Shown here: positions 1 to 8,056 of the stretch, in pieces
Numbering within the stretch: position 1 is the stretch's first letter
Layout: the number at the start of each line of letters is the position of its first letter
Source of the DNA: a virus
Length of the DNA stretch: 64,000 bases
Reading direction: 5' to 3' (one strand)
IMG/VR virus record: IMGVR_UViG_3300028608_000007
Span: 116,544 to 180,543 of that record
Program-made: the position numbers and the translations under genes
The notes under the pieces: generated by a model
The model's database searches: none
Seen by the model: the letters and a program-made list of their open reading frames with translations, nothing else
What the model was told of the DNA's origin: nothing

Positions 1-4
1 TCAA

Positions 5-445
5 ATGTCTGGCTGGTTAGGTCCACAGACTGTCAAGGTGTTGCCGGTTTCGGAATTCAACGGTCCTTGGGCTGCGAGTTCGGGAACGCCAAAAGATGTC
101 TTGAACACCCCGACTACCAGTGCGGCTGACCGGTTGACGCCTTTGGTAACCACTGATGTTAATGCGTCGGAAGCCATCCTGAAGTTCGATGCGTCTCAGG
201 TGACTGGTTTCATCAAGGGGATTTCGCTCAACGTGGCGATGCAAAAGGCGCCAGGCAAATTAGGTAACTTAGAATCGTCGATCACCTCCGCAGGCGTCGA
301 GAGTAGCAAGTCGTCTGCCACGGCCGCAAACGCCATGGCGATGTATACCCGACAGTTACTCTCTAGCAAAGCACCTAACGGCGGTGCTTGGACTATCGAG
401 AGTCTTGCTGCTGCAACCGTCAAACTCAAACCCGTCAATAGTTAA
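5..445 (+). CDS. Hypothetical protein, possibly 5'-truncated by the window edge
   Basis: At least 146 aa, not recognised. The frame is open to the first base of the window and no ribosome-binding site is visible in the four bases before the ATG, so the true start may lie outside. The sequence is rich in Ser, Thr and Ala with no membrane segment or cysteine, as in many extracellular virion proteins. It ends 11 bases before the next gene on the same strand, so the two are probably co-transcribed. A virion role is inferred only from that neighbour and from composition. Confidence 0.6.
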   Translation: MSGWLGPQTVKVLPVSEFNGPWAASSGTPKDVLNTPTTSAADRLTPLVTTDVNASEAILKFDASQVTGFIKGISLNVAMQKAPGKLGNLESSITSAGVESSKSSATAANAMAMYTRQLLSSKAPNGGAWTIESLAAATVKLKPVNS

Positions 446-456
446 AGGGGGCTACC

Positions 457-1563
457 ATGGCCAAAGAAGTAAGACCGATTGGTATCGAACACCTCGATGA
501 CTGGTTCGGTAACCCACGGGTAGGTGCGGGGTTCTTGCATACCGGTTGGGACATGTACACCGTTAAGCAAGGTGCCCACCAATTGATGTCAATCTTTAAG
601 AAAGACGCTCAATTGCGCTATGGCTTGATGGCGGCAGGAACCAACGGATCGGCCGAGGGGATGGTTCAGATTCTTAACCGAACGCTGTGGGCCAACCGTA
701 GTGACATCGCAAAAGCGTGTATTGGTTTCCGGTATAAACCAGGTAACCGTACGCCCTCAGCGGCTATCCCGATTGGCATGAAGCTCGATCGGGTAACTGG
801 GGATGGGGGGGCTAGTGCCGATAACGTCATTTACACTTTCCCAACGACCCAGGGTGAGGCCTATTTCGAAATTGAAATCATCCCCTACGACGGTGTGGCC
901 GGGTATGGTTTTACCGTCTACCGTGATGGAGACCAGATTGCCACGGCTGCAATGGGCTCTTGGTTCACTCGAGCAGCTTGGCCTGCCTGCCAGTTTGCCA
1001 TTGGTAGTGCTACGTTGGTGCACGCCGCGCAGGTTAATGGTTGGCTACAGGGCGATTACATGTTCTCGTGGGAGGACATGTATGTGGCTTGGACTACGGA
1101 CCAAACTGAGAAAATCCGTTTGGGACCAATTCGTGTGAAGCGGCTACCGTACGAACAAGTAGACTTATCAAACTGGACGGCTCAGGGTGGTAAAACTGCT
1201 CTGGATATTCTGAACCTTACGAACAACAGTGCTAATAAGCGCACCGATTATCTGTCCAGCGACCCTGCCAACAGCGTACTTAAGTGCAAGTTGGATCTCT
1301 CGGGTCTTAAGTCCAGTGATCAGGTGTTGGCTCTCAGCGCTATTACGTCCGCGTGGCGCGATGGTGGCACCGTGGGCAATCTGAACGTTCGTTGGGATCA
1401 CACTGATGGTCAAAGTGCTGCTTCCGCTTACACTCCTACCAGCGACGTGTATACACAGCAATTCGATAAGCAGGTACCAGTTCTAACCCAAACCCCAGGT
1501 GGAGCTGCTCTCACCAAAGCCTCCATGGCCGCACTGGAGCTGGTGGTCACTCCTAGCGCGTAG
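457..1563 (+). CDS. Putative virion structural protein (368 aa)
   Basis: Starts after a strong GGGGG site (start codon seven bases on). Not recognised. The middle part (about residues 100-230) is Gly, Tyr and Thr rich with alternating hydrophobic residues, suggesting a beta-sandwich fold. There is no signal peptide, no membrane helix and almost no cysteine. It sits between two plus-strand genes with gaps of 11 and 7 bases, which suggests one operon with the paralogue family downstream. Surface or adhesin-like virion protein is an inference from composition and context. Confidence 0.6.
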   Translation: MAKEVRPIGIEHLDDWFGNPRVGAGFLHTGWDMYTVKQGAHQLMSIFKKDAQLRYGLMAAGTNGSAEGMVQILNRTLWANRSDIAKACIGFRYKPGNRTPSAAIPIGMKLDRVTGDGGASADNVIYTFPTTQGEAYFEIEIIPYDGVAGYGFTVYRDGDQIATAAMGSWFTRAAWPACQFAIGSATLVHAAQVNGWLQGDYMFSWEDMYVAWTTDQTEKIRLGPIRVKRLPYEQVDLSNWTAQGGKTALDILNLTNNSANKRTDYLSSDPANSVLKCKLDLSGLKSSDQVLALSAITSAWRDGGTVGNLNVRWDHTDGQSAASAYTPTSDVYTQQFDKQVPVLTQTPGGAALTKASMAALELVVTPSA

Positions 1564-1570
1564 GTGAACT

Positions 1571-2323
1571 ATGTCATTCAATCTTCGTAACGCCCCGGCG
1601 TACGCGGCGATTCCGGTTGAGCAGAAGATCAACCTACGTAACGCTCCTGTTTACGCTATCGTTGCAGAAACACCAGCGGCACAAATCCGTTCCACCAGCA
1701 TGTTTGTGCTGGCAGAGACGCCGCCGTATGTCGACCTGCGTAAAGTCTCAGTGTTTGTTCTGGAAGCGGCAGTTTCTCCTTCCTTGTTCTCAAGTCTCAA
1801 CGGGTTAGAGACACTACGCTTGGCCATCAAAAAGGAACTCGGTGTTGTTGTCACTGATGCTTTGGCAACCTTCGGGAACCCTGTGGCCATCACCAGTGGA
1901 TATAACACCGCTGTGACATTGGCGGCAAATCCGAACTCTGACTTCCAGGGTACCGTAACAATCCAGTACAACCGGTTCAAACTCGAAGAAGCATTTAAAG
2001 GAAAGAATACTTCTCAGGTTATCGGTGGTGCTACGTCGATCCATGGTCGCTTAGCGGCGATCAACGCGTTCTTCGGATTGAAGTTGGAACCTCGGGATGT
2101 GGTCGATCGGACGTTGTTACCAGACACTCCGGGCTTTACACTGCGGGTGGCAAATACCAGCTACCTGTATCAGCCAGGTACCACGATTCTCATCGGTCAA
2201 GAGGTTACCAATGACCTTGGTACGCTGATTGAAGTGGATCAGATGGACGGCTTCTCGGTGACCACTAGCCTGGAAGACTGGATTCAAGTTACTGCAATGA
2301 ATGGATTCGAGCCAGCGACTTGA
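1571..2323 (+). CDS. Two-part protein: N-terminal short repeats plus paralogue-family domain
   Basis: 250 aa. Residues 1-65 hold four short degenerate repeats of the type LRNAPxYA (NLRNAPAYAAIP, NLRNAPVYAIVAE, IRSTSMFVLAE, LRKVSVFVLEA). Residues about 75-250 match the domain found in the next three genes, with the shared features N-x-F/L near a TVxxxYNR-type segment and a C-terminal MNGFEP motif identical to the 3550-4056 gene. Start follows AGGTGAACT. Unknown function; likely a virion or secreted structural family. The repeats may be an oligomerising or attachment element added to the family domain. Confidence 0.65.
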   Translation: MSFNLRNAPAYAAIPVEQKINLRNAPVYAIVAETPAAQIRSTSMFVLAETPPYVDLRKVSVFVLEAAVSPSLFSSLNGLETLRLAIKKELGVVVTDALATFGNPVAITSGYNTAVTLAANPNSDFQGTVTIQYNRFKLEEAFKGKNTSQVIGGATSIHGRLAAINAFFGLKLEPRDVVDRTLLPDTPGFTLRVANTSYLYQPGTTILIGQEVTNDLGTLIEVDQMDGFSVTTSLEDWIQVTAMNGFEPAT

Positions 2324-2332
2324 CGGCATAGA

Positions 2333-2350
2333 GGGAGGCCACCGCCTCCC
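2333..2350. terminator. Bidirectional terminator between convergent genes
   Basis: GGGAGGC, loop CACC, GCCTCCC, flanked by GGCATA on the left and TTATGC on the right, so each strand reads stem followed by TATGC. It lies between the converging genes ending at 2323 (+) and 2358 (-). Confidence 0.75.
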
Positions 2351-2357
2351 CTTATGC

Positions 2358-2807
2358 TCAGAGCTTACGGATCGTCAGATCCACGGCGCCCAGGTAAACC
2401 CAGCTACCGTCTTTGGCCAGCAGTTGCAGCGTCTTGCTTTCGCCAGCAGCCGTTGGTAACACCGCACCGGTTTCGAACTCCAACTCACCAGCGATCAGTT
2501 TGTAGCGATCAGCGATGAGGGTGATGATGCTCTGGAGTGTGTCACCCGTTTGCAGCGTGTAGGTGGTCGACTTGACGATCTCTTCGATATACAGACGACG
2601 GTAGTTCAGCGTCTGCGTACCGTAGAACTCGTTGTTCAGAGTTGCTTCCACCGTGAGGGACGAATTCTTCACGGTGATGTCGCCGCTGGTGTCAATCTGA
2701 AGCAGGTCCTTAAGGACGAAATCATCGAGAGTAAACGACGTGCCGTTGGTCTCGTTGATCTGGTTGATGACGTTCTGAAGCGGGCTTAAAGTGTGATCAA
2801 CTAGCAC
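2358..2807 (-). CDS. Paralogue-family protein, inverted copy (149 aa)
   Basis: Member of the same family as the three neighbouring plus-strand genes: INETNGTSFTLDDF matches LNDTNGLSLTLDDI, and TQTLNYRRL matches TKTIDYTRL. The frame is open 20 codons further up to an ATG at 2867, but that ATG has no ribosome-binding site. GTG at 2807 is preceded by CAGGAG at good spacing and gives an N-terminus that lines up with the paralogues, so I chose GTG. This copy is inverted relative to its siblings and has lost the NGFEP tail. Function unknown. Confidence 0.65.
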   Translation of the reverse strand: MLVDHTLSPLQNVINQINETNGTSFTLDDFVLKDLLQIDTSGDITVKNSSLTVEATLNNEFYGTQTLNYRRLYIEEIVKSTTYTLQTGDTLQSIITLIADRYKLIAGELEFETGAVLPTAAGESKTLQLLAKDGSWVYLGAVDLTIRKL

Positions 2808-2917
2808 GTTGATAACTCCTGTTGTAGTAGGGACGTCTATAACGATAGGTGCTCGGCGACGTATCATTTGACGGGACTTAAACCCAAACCCATTTTCTAA
2901 ATGCAGGCGTCTTTGCC

Positions 2918-3448
2918 ATGTACCACATTGGAATGAAATCAGTAGAGCAGTTACTCGCTCTACTTAACGACACCAACGGGTTGTCGTTAACACTTGATGA
3001 CATCCAGTTCAGTACGCCAGTTGCGCTGACCCCAGAGTCTCAGGTAGGCGACGACAATCCTGCCAACACCGAGATTCTGATTGTAGCCAAACCTAATCGA
3101 AAACCGATTGGTGAGGTGAAGGTTCGGTATGATCGGATTGATCTGGCTGACTTTGAAACCCTACGTGACCCGACGGAAATCGAAGTCACACTTCCTTTGA
3201 CCCACGCCCGGTTAATGGAAGCATTCAATACCCATTACGGTTCTGCGTTAGAACTGGAAGACATTGATGTCGCCACTGTCCTACCTGAAGACATTGAGGA
3301 AGAGACCTTTGTTGAGCTGAAAGCCTCTGTAGGCTCCTTGGCTTATCGAGGGGAGATCCTGCTGTCTGTGATCCCAGGTACGATCAAACTCAGCAATGTG
3401 ATCATTGTACGAGCGCTCAGTGGCCTTGAGTATATGGGTCGACCTTAA
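2918..3448 (+). CDS. Paralogue-family protein (176 aa)
   Basis: Shares the family pattern: SVEQLLALLNDTNGLSLTLDD near the N-terminus, then a VKVRYDRIDLADF segment equivalent to the TIDYTRLN segment of its neighbour, then a second half repeating the layout from about residue 100 (LMEAFNTHYG...LELEDIDV). So one gene may hold two copies of a roughly 80-residue half-unit. The start is uncertain: ATG at 2918 has only a weak AGG upstream, and ATG at 2933 is possible. No enzyme motif seen. Confidence 0.6.
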   Translation: MYHIGMKSVEQLLALLNDTNGLSLTLDDIQFSTPVALTPESQVGDDNPANTEILIVAKPNRKPIGEVKVRYDRIDLADFETLRDPTEIEVTLPLTHARLMEAFNTHYGSALELEDIDVATVLPEDIEEETFVELKASVGSLAYRGEILLSVIPGTIKLSNVIIVRALSGLEYMGRP

Positions 3449-3452
3449 TAGA

Positions 3453-3470
3453 GGGGCCTTCGGGCCCTTT
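3453..3470 (+). terminator. Terminator after the paralogue gene
   Basis: GGGCC, loop TTCG, GGCCC followed by TTTTATGCC. Lies 5 bases after the stop codon at 3448. Confidence 0.7.
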
Positions 3471-3549
3471 TATGCCAGACTTTCTGTGTATTTTTTAATA
3501 TCTTATGAGTAGGACATACGTCTTACTCTGTTTACCTGTGGAGATCCCC

Positions 3550-4056
3550 ATGAAAATCAATGTCGCTCAAACTGGTGCCGAGAACATTCTGGCTCTGGTC
3601 CTGGACGCCAACCCTGGTCTGTCGCTGACCGCTGCTCAGTTCACTCTGGGCAACCCAAGCGTATTCGTGGGTGCTGGTGGCCGTAACACTCAGGTTACCC
3701 TGACTGCCGTCGAAGGTGAAGGCAAGACTGGTACCAAAACCATCGACTACACCCGTCTGAACCCAGTGACCGGCCCTAACGCCGCTCAAGCTGTGTCTGG
3801 CGTACAAGTCGCTCTGGACGCCACTGACGTACAGATCAAAGCTCAACTGGTTGCCCTGTTCGGCGCAGTTGCTGCTGATGTCGTCGTCTCCGGCCTGGTC
3901 CTGCCAGTAGATGCTGACACCGACGGTGAAATCGTTTTCGCCGCCGCTGCCAACAGCCTGCTGTACGTGGGTCAGACCACCGTCGTGCTGAAAGCTCCGG
4001 TTGAAGACCTGAGTGGCATCGAAGGTCAGATGAACGGCTTCGAACCTGAAGCCTAA
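3550..4056 (+). CDS. Paralogue-family protein, codon-optimised copy (168 aa)
   Basis: Family member: ENILALVLDANPGLSLTAAQF and KTIDYTRLN align with the other three, and the C-terminus ends MNGFEPEA, close to MNGFEPAT of the 1571-2323 product. The start at 3550 follows GTGGAG with good spacing; an upstream in-frame ATG at 3505 lacks a site. Codon use (CTG, GGT, AAC, GTC) is far more biased than in its siblings, suggesting this copy is made in large amounts, for example as a decoration or other abundant virion protein. That role is inference. Confidence 0.65.
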   Translation: MKINVAQTGAENILALVLDANPGLSLTAAQFTLGNPSVFVGAGGRNTQVTLTAVEGEGKTGTKTIDYTRLNPVTGPNAAQAVSGVQVALDATDVQIKAQLVALFGAVAADVVVSGLVLPVDADTDGEIVFAAAANSLLYVGQTTVVLKAPVEDLSGIEGQMNGFEPEA

Positions 4057-4070
4057 GTAATCGGCATATT

Positions 4071-4090
4071 GGGAGGCCTTCGGGCCTCCC
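4071..4090. terminator. Bidirectional terminator between convergent genes
   Basis: Perfect GGGAGGCC, TTCG, GGCCTCCC stem-loop flanked by GGCATA and TATGC. Serves the plus-strand gene ending at 4056 and the minus-strand operon ending with tmk at 4104. Confidence 0.8.
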
Positions 4091-4103
4091 TCTATGCTGT
4101 CTG

Positions 4104-4751
4104 TCACAGGAAGTACAATTCCAGGTGTTCTTTGATCTTCTCGAGATTTTCAGCCACCGGAAGTTCTGCATCCAACACCAGCGAACGTTCAGTGGTGTGT
4201 GGGTGTCGCACTTGGAAACCTTCACGCACTGCATCGTGGTACTCGATGCCTTTCAACTCGATGCGGTCTTTGGCACGCACGACATCAGACTGACGAGCCA
4301 TTGCCACACGAGGGTCGATGTCAAGGAACACCACGAGATCGGGACGGAACCCTTTAAGAGCGATCTCTTCGACCTTGAGGAAGTCCAACGTGTCCACCAC
4401 AGAATCGTCCACAGCATGACATTGCATGGCGTAAGACGAATCGGTGTAGCGGTCGCTCAGTACGACGTTACCCAACTCAAGTTTTGGCTTGATCATCTCT
4501 TCGGTGTGTTGAATCCGACCAGCCATGAAGCAGAACAGTTCTGCCATTGGGTTGAACGGTTCGTCACGCCTTTTGAGCAGAAGCTCACGAATCTCTTCGG
4601 CCAATGGGGTACCGCCCGGTTCACGGGTTTCTACCACTTCGTTGGAGATACGAGTCCGCAGCCATTTCGCCACCTCGACACGCATAGTGGTTTTGCCGCA
4701 GAAATCAGGACCTTCAAAAGCCACGAAGAACGGTTTAACTTGATTGCTCAT
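4104..4751 (-). CDS. tmk: Thymidylate kinase
   Basis: 215 aa, full family length. It phosphorylates dTMP to dTDP with ATP in the cytoplasm, feeding dTTP for phage DNA synthesis. Motifs are in order: P-loop EGPDFCGKTT (residues 13-22), REPGG at 43-47 binding dTMP, DRYTDSSYA at 100-108, and a LID-type region around 145-160. Phage phiKZ also carries a thymidylate kinase. It is the last gene of the minus-strand structural chain and overlaps the stop of the preceding gene by 17 bases, so it is probably translated from the same late message, an odd place for a nucleotide enzyme. No strong own ribosome site is seen. Confidence 0.9.
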   Translation of the reverse strand: MSNQVKPFFVAFEGPDFCGKTTMRVEVAKWLRTRISNEVVETREPGGTPLAEEIRELLLKRRDEPFNPMAELFCFMAGRIQHTEEMIKPKLELGNVVLSDRYTDSSYAMQCHAVDDSVVDTLDFLKVEEIALKGFRPDLVVFLDIDPRVAMARQSDVVRAKDRIELKGIEYHDAVREGFQVRHPHTTERSLVLDAELPVAENLEKIKEHLELYFL

Positions 4752-6096
4752 TCTTGTCTGGTTCCAGGAACAAAGTCAGGGAGGTGTTGCTGACATAACG
4801 TCGAGCGGTTGATCCCGTACCTTTTAGATGAATGTAGTCTTGAGTCATCGTGACTACGCCAAACAGCTCCTTGGTCTCACCACCTGCTTCGTACAGGTAA
4901 CGGACTGGCATCCCTGGGTAGATCAAACTGCCCCGAGAGTTTTCCCATTTGACCTGCACAGGCTGGCCTTTACGAGAAGAGATCTTTGACAACGCAGACA
5001 TCAAGTTGCTGGAGATCTTGTCCGCCGCTTGTACAACATGGTTTAACCCATTCTTGGCTTCTTCAAACAACACCTCGGTAACGTTCTTTCCTCGTGAGAG
5101 GGTGGTCACGTTCTCGATGGTTTCACCAAAGCTGTCGAAGATGGACTTGGCATCTGTGAAACGAATACCGTTACCCTCACCTACCTGACGAGCGTTAGAC
5201 GCATCCACCGATCGAGTCGAACCAGTGGCCAAGATGATCAACTGGTTGGTTGTCTGACGGAACGTACGCTCAATCTCAGGGAAGCGGTTCTCGGGGACGT
5301 TGATCACCGTCAAACCACTAGGAGTAGCTTCGAAGCGTTGTGTGTTAAAGAGAGGCCATACATACCAAGAGCCTTGGTGTAAGTAAAAACCGATTTCACT
5401 GTTGTAGATGCCCCCACACTTGTCTTGAATGTAGTTAGGCAGTGCTACTAACGGAGTACCGTGTGGAATGACCACATGGGCTCGTTTCTCAGTGTTATCG
5501 GCTGGCACCATGTCAATGGCTTCAATCGACAACCCGCGTTCCAGAGGCATCTTGTTGGACTGGTCAGCGAGCATTGCCTGCAATACTTGCCAAGGCGTTG
5601 CTTGCTTGAACACACCACCCACAGTACAACCACGCAGCCATTCGGTTACGTTGTCAATCAACTGGAACTGGACTTTCATGATGTCGCCCAAGTCACCAAA
5701 CTGAACAGAGTCCAGCAGGGGAGACGAACCTTCCTTGGCATGGTCTCGAACGTCCATCAAGATTGCAGTGTAGATCAAGGTCTCCACCTGAGCATCTGCT
5801 GACACCGTATCAGACACTTCACCGATGTACTGACGCTGAATCACAGCCTTGAGGTTGTTCCTGTAGGGGAACAGCTTCTGGGCGTATGTCCCTGCACCAA
5901 ACACCACTTCCATGACGATTGAGTCAGCAAAGCTTTGGGTGAAGTCACGCACGATATCAACCGACATGAACTTCAGTGGAGCCACCGTGTTACCGTCGGG
6001 CAACTGGAACCACACTTCGTACAAGTAATGGACATCCTTCGCACCTTCCTTGGTGATCTTGGAGATCTCATTCATTAACGTACTTTTCTCGATCAT
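4735..6096 (-). CDS. Putative baseplate or tail hub protein (453 aa)
   Basis: Not firmly recognised. The central part, residues about 185-270, has a pattern (TPLVALPNYIQDKCGGIYN then GFYLHQGSWYVWPLF) that resembles the hub domains of contractile tails (T4 gp27 type). The C-terminal part (about 375-450) is beta-rich and could be an OB-like barrel. The start ATG overlaps the upstream stop as ATGA. Context is a chain of structural genes from 9558 leftward. A structural virion role is likely; the hub assignment is tentative and needs structure prediction. Confidence 0.6.
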   Translation of the reverse strand: MIEKSTLMNEISKITKEGAKDVHYLYEVWFQLPDGNTVAPLKFMSVDIVRDFTQSFADSIVMEVVFGAGTYAQKLFPYRNNLKAVIQRQYIGEVSDTVSADAQVETLIYTAILMDVRDHAKEGSSPLLDSVQFGDLGDIMKVQFQLIDNVTEWLRGCTVGGVFKQATPWQVLQAMLADQSNKMPLERGLSIEAIDMVPADNTEKRAHVVIPHGTPLVALPNYIQDKCGGIYNSEIGFYLHQGSWYVWPLFNTQRFEATPSGLTVINVPENRFPEIERTFRQTTNQLIILATGSTRSVDASNARQVGEGNGIRFTDAKSIFDSFGETIENVTTLSRGKNVTEVLFEEAKNGLNHVVQAADKISSNLMSALSKISSRKGQPVQVKWENSRGSLIYPGMPVRYLYEAGGETKELFGVVTMTQDYIHLKGTGSTARRYVSNTSLTLFLEPDKNEQSS

Positions 6097-6665
6097 ACGT
6101 TAGCGCCTCGACGGATCAGTTGGTCAGCCAGACCTTCTACCATCATCGAGTGTTCCATCGGAATGTTCGACGACACTTCCACAGGGGTCTGCATGTCACG
6201 ACGTACAGCACGGCGAGACAGACGATCCAAGCTGCGGAACAGGCGAGACGTACTCACCTCGGTTTGAACGTGTTGACGCGCCATCGGGTAAACGAGGGCT
6301 GCAAACTCTTCCAAGATCCGAAGGTCGTTAACAGGTACTTGGTCACGGAGCCCTGGGTCTCGGTTGACTTCGTCCTGCCAGTCGTTGATGTGTTCCAAGA
6401 TCCATCCGTAGATCTGTTTGGATTCATCAGGGTTAACGAGTGCAATGGATGCACCTTGTTCGGCGTAACCTGCCATCTGGTGAACCGTTAAGTTCACCTT
6501 CACCAAGTTCTGGTAAGCGGCAGCATCCACATCCGGGTCACCCGAAGAGTACAGTCCAAACTTCTGAACGTACTCCTGCGAGTAAAGGTACATCTGCGGG
6601 ATCAGACATTCCACGAAGTAGTGGAAGATCTTGTACGCAGCGGTGTGATGCTTTTGTTCTAACAT
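6093..6665 (-). CDS. Hypothetical structural-operon protein (190 aa)
   Basis: Mostly helical by composition, with no membrane segment and no recognised motif. Coupled on both sides: TGATG with the upstream gene and ATGA with the downstream gene. Probably a baseplate or tail component or assembly factor because of the operon it sits in. I cannot name a family. Confidence 0.6.
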   Translation of the reverse strand: MLEQKHHTAAYKIFHYFVECLIPQMYLYSQEYVQKFGLYSSGDPDVDAAAYQNLVKVNLTVHQMAGYAEQGASIALVNPDESKQIYGWILEHINDWQDEVNRDPGLRDQVPVNDLRILEEFAALVYPMARQHVQTEVSTSRLFRSLDRLSRRAVRRDMQTPVEVSSNIPMEHSMMVEGLADQLIRRGANV

Positions 6666-8056
6666 CAGTAATCCCTCAAGCCGACCTTGATCAGGATCAT
6701 CAACATCGGAACGTAGTAGAACCGTTCCAAGTTAGACCAGTTCTTGGAGGTGCGCACCAAGTACAACAGTACGGTCTTGTCGATGGCTTCACCTTGCAGC
6801 AAGTCCCACAACAGCTTCTCAAGCTTAGAGAACCCTTCTGGAGTGTTCTCATAGAACGCTTGGGACAGCACGTAGTAGTCATCCTTGTTGACATGGTGGA
6901 TGTCAGGCAGAGCAGCTACCCCTACAGCGTCCTCAGAGGCCGTATGGAAGCCTTTCATCTCCGACTGCACCAGCACACGCCGTAAGTCGTTATAACGCGT
7001 CTGCCCGCCTAATAGGCGCCCTGGAACGAGAGGATCGTTGTAGACCTCCTGACCATCGACGTGACGCAGGGTAGAACGCTCCGTAGGGAACACAACTTCC
7101 TGTACGCCACTGTAGTAGATCCCATCAAACAACGGACTTTCATCGAACTGACGGTAGGACACCAGACCAGCCGTTTGGAAGCACAGGTCGATCATGTCAG
7201 CATCGGCAGCAATCAAACAGGTCCAAAGGTTGTTCTCTTTGTACCGGATCGAGCGATCAGTGTTGAGCGCTTTGATCTTCATGATGGTGTTGTTGTCAGT
7301 GTTGTCCAGCGTTGACAGGAAAGCCGTAACGAAGAACGGGTCGTAACACACACTGGTCTCTTGGTCGGGGATGATCAGCGTAGCGTACTCAGTGTTGAAG
7401 AAGTCAACCAAGTACTGGTTAAGCATCTTCTTGTAACCCTGGTTCAACGCAGCGATCTGTTCAAACTCGCTGGTAGCGATGACAGGGTTCTGACCGTAGT
7501 AGATGAAGTCACGAACGAACGTCGTGTCTCTCACCACTTTGCGTGCAAGGTCGTCCTTGTACTGTTTGGTCAGGTAGTCCCGCATGACGTAGTCAATGGT
7601 GTAGACTGCGTCTTTGAACACCGCTTTCTTTTCAGAGCGGATGACCGTGAACACACCCACTCGACCGTCACCTACGTCGGCCAAGAAGATGTCGCCTTGG
7701 TTAGGCATCGTCCCGCCGTAAACCGTAGCGGAACCTGTGATCACAGTGTTGCGGTCAGCGTCTTGCTGCTGGTAGGACAGCGGGGTGGTAACCTTCAGCT
7801 CCAAGTGACGAATCAACTTGTACTGTTGGTAGACTGCTTTCTGCGTCAGTTGCAGGTCGGAGGTTTCGTTGTCCAGATCGAGCACTTGGTTGTAGTAGTC
7901 GACAGTCCAGCTAGCGCCTTCAACGTGAGTCAGTAACGCAGTCTGTGGAACGTAACGAGAGTCCACCACCTGATTGCGAACTTCGGGAGCCACAGCAATC
8001 GGCTCTACCGGAACCGCCTTCGGTGGCAAACCCTGTTTGGAGTCTAAGATTGGCAT
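6665..8056 (-). CDS. Putative virion structural protein (463 aa)
   Basis: Unrecognised. The N-terminus is Pro and Val rich (about residues 8-30), followed by mixed alpha/beta sequence with many Tyr and Asp; residues 150-215 look helical. It is joined to the gene before by TAATG and to the gene after by TGATG, so translation is coupled. A tail or baseplate component is inferred from position only. Confidence 0.6.
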   Translation of the reverse strand: MPILDSKQGLPPKAVPVEPIAVAPEVRNQVVDSRYVPQTALLTHVEGASWTVDYYNQVLDLDNETSDLQLTQKAVYQQYKLIRHLELKVTTPLSYQQQDADRNTVITGSATVYGGTMPNQGDIFLADVGDGRVGVFTVIRSEKKAVFKDAVYTIDYVMRDYLTKQYKDDLARKVVRDTTFVRDFIYYGQNPVIATSEFEQIAALNQGYKKMLNQYLVDFFNTEYATLIIPDQETSVCYDPFFVTAFLSTLDNTDNNTIMKIKALNTDRSIRYKENNLWTCLIAADADMIDLCFQTAGLVSYRQFDESPLFDGIYYSGVQEVVFPTERSTLRHVDGQEVYNDPLVPGRLLGGQTRYNDLRRVLVQSEMKGFHTASEDAVGVAALPDIHHVNKDDYYVLSQAFYENTPEGFSKLEKLLWDLLQGEAIDKTVLLYLVRTSKNWSNLERFYYVPMLMILIKVGLRDY

